A DNA stretch of 64,000 nucleotides. It comes from Lachnospiraceae bacterium UBA5899 (GTDB lineage Bacteria > Bacillota > Clostridia > Lachnospirales > Lachnospiraceae). The position numbers and the translations under genes were made by a program. The stretch spans positions 1 through 64,000 of the forward strand of contig DJEL01000045.1 in the NCBI GenBank assembly GCA_002432425.1. The letters run 5' to 3'. Under the pieces are notes generated by a model that saw only the letters and a list, made by a program, of their open reading frames with translations, did not search any database and was not told the DNA's origin. This document shows, one piece after another, positions 58,774 to 64,000 of the stretch. Positions within the stretch are counted from its first letter, which is position 1. Each line of letters opens with the position of its first letter.

Positions 58774-60129
58774 TTATTCTATAATCAGTTCCGGATAATT
58801 CGTTGCAACATCATCCTTAAACTGCTGAATTGCCTGTTCCTTACTGATCTTGCCTGTCGCATAAGCCTGTGCTGCATTTTTGTAAGCAGTATTAATCTGT
58901 CCATCATATTCCGTAATTGTTACATGAGGATTTTTCTCCATAACCTGATTATAAAATGCATACAAATTCTGGCCGCCCAGGTTTTCCTCTCCTGCCCCGT
59001 TTGCCAATGCGTCATCAGCAGATTTGCATCCAACATATTCGCCGTATTCGGATGCGTAAGATGTAAGAGCCTCTGTATTTAATGTCACATACTGAAGAAA
59101 TGCCCATGCTGCTTCTTTATTTTTGCTGTCCTTGTAAATTCCAAGCCAGGTTCCACCGTTAATATAGGGATTGGGTCCTTCGCAAAGCCCCCACTGTCCC
59201 ATTGTATTTACAGCATTGGATTTAATGACAAATGAATATCCCCACGTAGGTAACACATAGCAAAATACATCATCACTTTCTACACCTGCAATCCACTCGG
59301 GATCCCATTCGGATACATTCAGGTCGTAACCCTTTTCATGAATTGTTTTCACTGTATCAAGGAAATCTTCCATTTTAGGGTCAATAACCAGTTTTCCATC
59401 CACAACCCACGGCTGTTCCCGATCGGATAATGCCATTAACATTACATCTTCCCAGCTTCCAAACATTGTAATACCGGCATTCTTAAAGATTTCCGCTGTT
59501 TCCAGCATTTTGTCATAATCCGAAATATATTCTGTAACTTCTTCCGGTTCACTGACTCCCAGTACCTTCTGGGCTAAGTCTCTTCTGTAGATAACAGAAC
59601 CTGGAGTTGTCTGCCAGCTTAATGCTCTGACAGCACCTGTATCATCTGTTCCTACATTTTTGACGTAATCCCAAATATCTCCTAAGGAATCCGTCGCCTG
59701 ATAGGGCTCCTGACTAAGGTCATCCCACACTCCTGCATTGACCAGATAACGCACATAGTCCGATTCTCCGGTAAAAATATCAGGTGCATCCTGTCCGCTG
59801 GAAAGTACCGGTGTAAGCTTGGACAAGAATTCTTTATTGGGAATTACTGTAATATTTACCTTGATATTAGGATATATCTGGTTAAAGCCATCTACAAATC
59901 TCTGAAGTTCCTCACCGGATGACCAGATATTCAGTTCTGCTTCCATATTTGTATCCACTGCTGCCGTCTGATCTTTTTCTCCTGTCTGGTTTGCTGTTTC
60001 TCCCGAACTCTGCTCTGTCGTTTCCGGGGAATCATTCCCGTTGTTTTCATTTTCTCCGGAAGCACATCCCACAAAAGTCGAGAGACACATTGTAGTTGCA
60101 ACCAATAAACTTAAAATTTTCTTTTTCAT
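58774..60129 (-). CDS. sugar ABC transporter substrate-binding lipoprotein
   Basis: Protein of 451 residues. Signal peptide with lipobox STFVGC (Cys near residue 22), a Glu/Asn/Thr-rich linker, then the family 1 solute-binding fold (AELNIWSSGEELQRFVDGFNQIYPNIKVNITVI in parts; SSGQDAPDIFTGESDYVRYLV; WAFLQYVTLNTEALTSYA). It binds the sugar outside the cell for the two permeases. TAAGGAGG precedes the ATG. It lies 44 bases after the GH30 gene and is separated from the permeases by a hairpin. Confidence 0.93.
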   Translation of the reverse strand: MKKKILSLLVATTMCLSTFVGCASGENENNGNDSPETTEQSSGETANQTGEKDQTAAVDTNMEAELNIWSSGEELQRFVDGFNQIYPNIKVNITVIPNKEFLSKLTPVLSSGQDAPDIFTGESDYVRYLVNAGVWDDLSQEPYQATDSLGDIWDYVKNVGTDDTGAVRALSWQTTPGSVIYRRDLAQKVLGVSEPEEVTEYISDYDKMLETAEIFKNAGITMFGSWEDVMLMALSDREQPWVVDGKLVIDPKMEDFLDTVKTIHEKGYDLNVSEWDPEWIAGVESDDVFCYVLPTWGYSFVIKSNAVNTMGQWGLCEGPNPYINGGTWLGIYKDSKNKEAAWAFLQYVTLNTEALTSYASEYGEYVGCKSADDALANGAGEENLGGQNLYAFYNQVMEKNPHVTITEYDGQINTAYKNAAQAYATGKISKEQAIQQFKDDVATNYPELIIE

Positions 60130-60173
60130 GCCACGTCCTCCTTAAATGTAATTTATTTTCCTATCTATAATCA

Positions 60174-61628
60174 TCAAAATAAATAGGTAACGATACTGTG
60201 TGCCGGTAAAGCAGTTTCCGCAATATGATCCCGATACCGTAAAACCAAGGGAATTTCTTCTTCATTCGGATTCATCACTATTGCAACTTTACTGCCATCC
60301 GGATTAATAAATGTGCATCCTTCCAATTTATGTGTATATATGGAATTTGCAATTCTTACTGCCCCCGGCCGGACAAATTTACTAAAATGACCCATGTAAT
60401 AATAGGAAGAGGAATAATGAATCTCCTTTGTCTCATGATTCATCACCACCGGGGCCTCACCTCTCCATATCCCCGTACGAATGCACGGTAGTAAAAATTC
60501 TTTTTCCGTTTCGCTCAATGTTTCTTCATTACATCCGTTTTCCTCAAATCGTTTCTTAAATGCAATCTGCTCATCCATCCAGTGATCCGGATGTCCTGTA
60601 TCATCCAGAATCATATTCCAGTCAACCCATCCGCAAGCCCAGTGATTTAAGTTTCCGATTATGTCATGTGCATATTTTTCGCCGGTATTGTAAGCAGCAC
60701 GATTTTCTTTTCCTACGCATGCCTCCGTTGCCAGAATCAATTTATCCGGATACATCTGGTGAAATGCTTCCAAAGCTCCGAAATGATCCCCGACATACCA
60801 ATGGACTGCCATGCCATCCAAGGCTTCTCCGGCTTCCCTGGACGATAACACCTCCAACGCACGGTCAAATGCCCTCTCTTTATTGTGGTCCCAGAACAAA
60901 ACCTTCTTATCCGACATTCCTGCTTTGCACAATGCCGGTTTTAAATAGTTCTGTGCAAATTCGCGTTCTTCCTGTGCTGTATAATAGCAGGACTCCCATC
61001 CCATTTCTGCGTGCGCTTCATTCTGAACCGTAATTCCCCAGACCGATATTCCTTCTTTTTCATATTCCAAAAGAAACTTAACAATATAATCGGCCCATAC
61101 CTGCCTGCAATCCTTTCTGAGATATCGCCCCTTATCCATACGTCCATTTGTTTTCATCCATCCGGGAGGACTCCACGGCGAAGAAAATAAGGTCAAATCA
61201 TCGCTAAGTGCCATTGCCTGTTTTATCATGGGTATTACATCTTTTCTGTCATGTTCAATGTTAAAGTCGTGTAAGTCCCAATCATTCTCCGTGTTATCGT
61301 AATTGTAAAATTCCGTCGAAAAGTCACAACTGTTAATAGTTGTCCGGCATAGACTATAACCAATTCCTTCTTTGGAATCAAAAAAGCGTTTCATCACTTC
61401 ATTTCTTTGTGCTTCATCCATTTTCAACAGATTTACTGCACTTGCTTGTGTCATTGCACCACCGAATCCAAGGATTTTCTGATATCTGACCTGATCATAA
61501 ATGTTGAAGATGTTCGCTTCATTAGCTTTATAACCTTCTTTATCGGGACCAAAAGACAATGGTGCCTGCTCTTTAAGCAACTGATTTTGCTTATAATCTG
61601 TCATATAGACTTTGATTATTTTGTTCAT
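60174..61628 (-). CDS. GH30 family glycoside hydrolase
   Basis: Protein of 484 residues without a signal peptide, so cytoplasmic. GH30 features: FGGAMTQASAVNLLKMD near residue 60, SPWSPPGWMKTNGRM near 155, acid/base Glu in GITVQNEAHAEMGWESC near 205, nucleophile Glu in KLILATEACVG near 300, and a C-terminal beta-domain (YYYMGHFSKFVRPGAVRI). Related enzymes act on beta-1,6- or beta-1,3-glucosides, glucosylceramide-like substrates or xylan; the linkage cannot be told here. The ATG at 61626-61628 directly follows the GH2 stop, with GAAGG upstream; a start at 61640 is possible. Confidence 0.88.
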   Translation of the reverse strand: MNKIIKVYMTDYKQNQLLKEQAPLSFGPDKEGYKANEANIFNIYDQVRYQKILGFGGAMTQASAVNLLKMDEAQRNEVMKRFFDSKEGIGYSLCRTTINSCDFSTEFYNYDNTENDWDLHDFNIEHDRKDVIPMIKQAMALSDDLTLFSSPWSPPGWMKTNGRMDKGRYLRKDCRQVWADYIVKFLLEYEKEGISVWGITVQNEAHAEMGWESCYYTAQEEREFAQNYLKPALCKAGMSDKKVLFWDHNKERAFDRALEVLSSREAGEALDGMAVHWYVGDHFGALEAFHQMYPDKLILATEACVGKENRAAYNTGEKYAHDIIGNLNHWACGWVDWNMILDDTGHPDHWMDEQIAFKKRFEENGCNEETLSETEKEFLLPCIRTGIWRGEAPVVMNHETKEIHYSSSYYYMGHFSKFVRPGAVRIANSIYTHKLEGCTFINPDGSKVAIVMNPNEEEIPLVLRYRDHIAETALPAHSIVTYLF

Positions 61629-61629
61629 A

Positions 61630-63441
61630 TCAACCTTCATCCTCTCTTTTTATTCCGCCGTGAAAACGTTTCCGATTAATCCGGCAAATTATTTCCGGAT
61701 TAATTTTGAAATTACGGTTTTCATCCATTAATCCGTTAATTTCCTGTTGTACATCTGTCAATTGTGTATAGCAATAACCGGCTAACCAGGGAATACTTCC
61801 CAACGCTGTTGTTATGGAATCATATCGTTTTATGAATTCTTCCTTATTTTGAACTTTTTCTCCATATCCCCAGCCGTCCTGGTTATTCTGAAAAGCAATC
61901 CCTCCATATTCAGTGACCATAATCGGTTGACCCGTATAATGATACCCCTGTGCGAAAGCCGGTTTTAACAAATTATGATAAATTTTTCCTTCCAGAATAT
62001 CTTTCATATGGTTTTCATATCTTTGCAGAAGAGCATGGGCATCTTCCTCATAATCATGAAGCGTAATAATATCGGAAACGGTATGTTCCCAACCGTCATT
62101 TGCTATAACCGGTCTGGTTGCATCCAATGCCTTAATTGTGTGATATACCGCCTCCGAAAGGTGTTGCTGCTTTTTATCTGAACCTATTTCGTTAATTCCC
62201 CACGATTCATTAAATGCTGTCCAGACAATAACAGAAGGATGATTATAATGTTGTTCAACAACTTCAACGCACTCTCTTACATAATTTTCTACTTCACGAT
62301 CACCAAAATAATATGCCGACGGTAATTCGCACCACACCAGAAGTCCTAAAACATCGCACCAATAATAGTATCTGTCATCTTCAATTTTCTGATGTTTTCT
62401 TGCTCCATTAAATCCAAGCTGTTTGGTCTTGATAATATCTTCCTTTATTGCATGCTCTGAAGGAGGAGTCAGACCCGTATTTTTCCAATATCCCTGGTCC
62501 AGAATTAATCTTTGATATAACGGTTCCTGATTCAAAAGAATATTTCCGTTTTTAATACAGATTTCCCTCATTCCGAAATAGGAGTATATCTGATCACATT
62601 TCTGTTCATTCTGATACAATGCAATCTCCATATCGTATAAGTACGGATGTTCGGGCGTCCAGTAATGAATTCCTTCAAATTCTGTGTCTTTGCTTATCTC
62701 TGCAATATTAATTCTTGTATGAGTGTGATATAAATCAACCGGAATCTCTGTCATGGTTACTTCCCTGCCCTGAAAGAATATCCGGATCTGTGCACGAAGC
62801 CCGTTTCCTTCTCTCATACCTGACACATCAAAATCCAGATCCAGCGATTTATCACGTATATCCGGTACTGTTTTAATGGACGTTATGTGAATTTTATTAA
62901 CTTTTTCTAACCATACACTTTTCCAGATTCCTGTGTTTTGTACATACCAGCAACGAAAGCTTTCATTTCTCCATCTCTGTTTTCCTCTTAATTGCGCCGG
63001 ATCAAAACTATCTTCTGATTTAACTACAATTTCATTTCTGTCTTTTAGTGTATCTGTAATATCAAAACTAAATCTTGTATATCCACCTTTATGCTCTCCC
63101 ACACAATGTCCGTTCACCCAGACTGTGGTTTTATAATCACAGCCTTCAAAATGAAGTATGAGTCGCTGATCCTGTTCCAATTCCTGCTCCGGTTCAAATA
63201 TGCGGGCATACCATAAACAAAAATGTGCTTTCTTTTCGTTAATTCCACTTGCTTCTGTTTCCGGGGAAAACGGAACACATATTATCTGTTCATCAGAAAA
63301 ACCTTCATACCATTTCTCTGCGTCACCCTGTTGATAATCATCAAACCGGAATTTCCAATTACCATTTAAATTTTTCCACGAAGTTCGTACCATTTGTGGT
63401 CTCGGATAATCTTTTATGTACGCTGCCGTTTGTATTTTCAT
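61630..63441 (-). CDS. GH2 family glycoside hydrolase
   Basis: Protein of 603 residues, no signal peptide. N-terminal jelly-roll (SWKNLNGNWKFRFDDYQ; FEGCDYKTTVWVNGHCVGEHKGGYTRF in parts), an immunoglobulin-like middle domain, then a TIM barrel with acid/base Glu in IVWTAFNESWGINEIG near residue 410 and nucleophile Glu in PIMVTEYGGIAF near 510. Among GH2 enzymes it is short, without the C-terminal extensions of LacZ. Activity could be beta-galactosidase, -glucosidase, -glucuronidase or -mannosidase. AAAAGAGG precedes the ATG. The first gene of the hydrolase/importer operon. Confidence 0.88.
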   Translation of the reverse strand: MKIQTAAYIKDYPRPQMVRTSWKNLNGNWKFRFDDYQQGDAEKWYEGFSDEQIICVPFSPETEASGINEKKAHFCLWYARIFEPEQELEQDQRLILHFEGCDYKTTVWVNGHCVGEHKGGYTRFSFDITDTLKDRNEIVVKSEDSFDPAQLRGKQRWRNESFRCWYVQNTGIWKSVWLEKVNKIHITSIKTVPDIRDKSLDLDFDVSGMREGNGLRAQIRIFFQGREVTMTEIPVDLYHTHTRINIAEISKDTEFEGIHYWTPEHPYLYDMEIALYQNEQKCDQIYSYFGMREICIKNGNILLNQEPLYQRLILDQGYWKNTGLTPPSEHAIKEDIIKTKQLGFNGARKHQKIEDDRYYYWCDVLGLLVWCELPSAYYFGDREVENYVRECVEVVEQHYNHPSVIVWTAFNESWGINEIGSDKKQQHLSEAVYHTIKALDATRPVIANDGWEHTVSDIITLHDYEEDAHALLQRYENHMKDILEGKIYHNLLKPAFAQGYHYTGQPIMVTEYGGIAFQNNQDGWGYGEKVQNKEEFIKRYDSITTALGSIPWLAGYCYTQLTDVQQEINGLMDENRNFKINPEIICRINRKRFHGGIKREDEG

Positions 63442-63485
63442 ATTTTTCCTCTTTTATATTAGTAGTGTTGTTTCTTTATAAGACA

Positions 63486-63513
63486 ATTTTACCATTTTGC
63501 GCCCCGAAATCAA
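63486..63513 (-). promoter_or_regulatory. promoter of the GH2-GH30-importer operon
   Basis: Minus strand: -35 TTGATT (63508-63513), 16-base spacer, extended -10 TGGTAAAAT (hexamer 63486-63491), 45 bases before the GH2 ATG. No clear operator palindrome was recognised around it. Confidence 0.5.
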
Positions 63514-63598
63514 CCATATTTGTATTGTTTTGTCCTTATTTTGCAAAAATATATCATGAATTTGGCTATTAGTATCAGTGCTACTGTTATATATTCAT

Positions 63599-63634
63599 AA
63601 AAAACAGTGATATAAACAATATTGTTCATATCAC
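63599..63634 (-). terminator. intrinsic terminator after the ArsR-type gene
   Basis: On the minus strand GTGATATGAACAAT and ATTGTTTATATCAC (63607-63634) are complementary with one mismatch and are followed by TGTTTTTT. Confidence 0.7.
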
Positions 63635-63645
63635 CGCTCATTTCA

Positions 63646-64000
63646 CTATTCGAAGTACTCTACTCCCATAACAATATCCTGGGCATAGTCACCGTATGTT
63701 TTTCCAAAAAGATTGAATCCTCCCACATATGCAGCATCCGGCTTATTACATATCTCAAACTCCAGGTACGGCTTCTCTTCCATACGAAGATTATGTACAG
63801 TAACTTCCGAATATTTCCTACCGTTAATCCAAGTTCCCTTAGAGTTTATTTCTATTCCAATCATAACACCATATTGTGTTGATCCATCCTCCCATATTGT
63901 CGGATTCTGACGTCCGCGCCGATTTCCGTAATCACCATTTGAACGCCATGTGCCAACTTCTTTTTCATTGACCTTAAAAGTAATATCTGATTTCCAGTCT
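63646..64000 (-). CDS. ArsR-type regulator, C-terminal part (cut by window end)
   Basis: An open frame enters from the window end and stops at 63646; 118 residues are visible, starting DWKSDITFKVNEKEVGTWRS and including NRRGRQNPTIW, STQYGVMIGIEIN, and the ending VGGFNLFGKTYGDYAQDIVMGVEYF (parts). This ligand-binding-like region is what I remember from clostridial ArsR-family regulators that sit beside glycoside hydrolase operons; the HTH would be in the missing N-terminal half. Same strand and upstream of the GH2 operon, separated by a terminator and a new promoter. It probably regulates that operon. Confidence 0.7.
   Translation of the reverse strand, partial: DWKSDITFKVNEKEVGTWRSNGDYGNRRGRQNPTIWEDGSTQYGVMIGIEINSKGTWINGRKYSEVTVHNLRMEEKPYLEFEICNKPDAAYVGGFNLFGKTYGDYAQDIVMGVEYFE

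Overview
The window looks like a chromosomal segment of a Gram-positive anaerobe of the class Clostridia, most likely family Lachnospiraceae. This rests on gene content I recognise: the paired glgC/glgD glycogen genes, a 394-residue PRPP synthetase, spoVG, a DnaD-type primosome protein with its helicase loader, a PerR-like repressor next to a reverse rubrerythrin, and many lipoproteins with Gram-positive ribosome sites. No rRNA, tRNA, CRISPR array or intact insertion sequence is visible. Base composition is moderate over most of the window. It is visibly more A+T-rich in the first gene (148-1407), in the ATPase/TOPRIM cluster (41.8-44.3 kb) and in the sugar locus (57-64 kb), which are the likely accessory parts.

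Layout. 0-2.7 kb: an AAA/DUF4143 ATPase behind a promoter flanked by four copies of one operator-like motif, then small hypothetical genes. 2.7-6.9 kb: mfd and pth. 6.9-14.2 kb: an oligopeptide importer operon, oppB-C-D-F-A, ending in a stand-alone LanC-like protein with a Cys-Cys-Gly zinc motif. 14.2-17 kb: spoVG and glgC-glgD. 17.2-24.4 kb (plus strand): murC, a cluster of DnaA-box-like 9-mers, dnaD, helicase loader, prs and an alpha-galactosidase. 24.4-26.9 kb: a chemoreceptor and a queuosine-precursor transporter (queT) behind a probable preQ1 riboswitch. 26.9-39.9 kb (minus strand): a two-component system, a pseudouridine synthase, an AI-2E-type permease, and a surface-polysaccharide module (O-antigen-ligase-like protein, MBOAT acyltransferase, SGNH/DltD-like protein), followed by a methyltransferase and a large anchored protein with a degenerate C39-like domain.

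40-41.2 kb: PerR-like regulator and reverse rubrerythrin (oxidative stress). 41.3-44.3 kb: zinc-ribbon/PspC protein, an XRE regulator, then an HTH / AAA-ATPase / TOPRIM operon that resembles two-component OLD- or PARIS-type anti-phage modules. 44.5-48.9 kb: beta-glucan module (lipoprotein GH16 with C-terminal binding modules, cytoplasmic GH5, divergent AraC regulator). 48.8-50.3 kb: a MATE exporter whose leader carries its own promoter, an intrinsic terminator and an overlapping 27-codon reading frame. 50.4-51.1 kb: a decayed Rpn-family gene. 51.4-53 kb: DUF853 ATPase. 53-56.8 kb: GntR(YtrA)-controlled ABC-2 exporter operon ending in a CAAX-type protease. 56.9-64 kb: sugar ABC importer (two permeases and a lipoprotein, no ATPase) with GH30 and GH2 hydrolases, preceded by the C-terminal part of an ArsR-type regulator cut by the window end.

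Most gene starts were moved to the ATG/GTG that follows a clear Shine-Dalgarno sequence; the reason is given per gene. Promoters, operators and terminators were found by eye and are untested.
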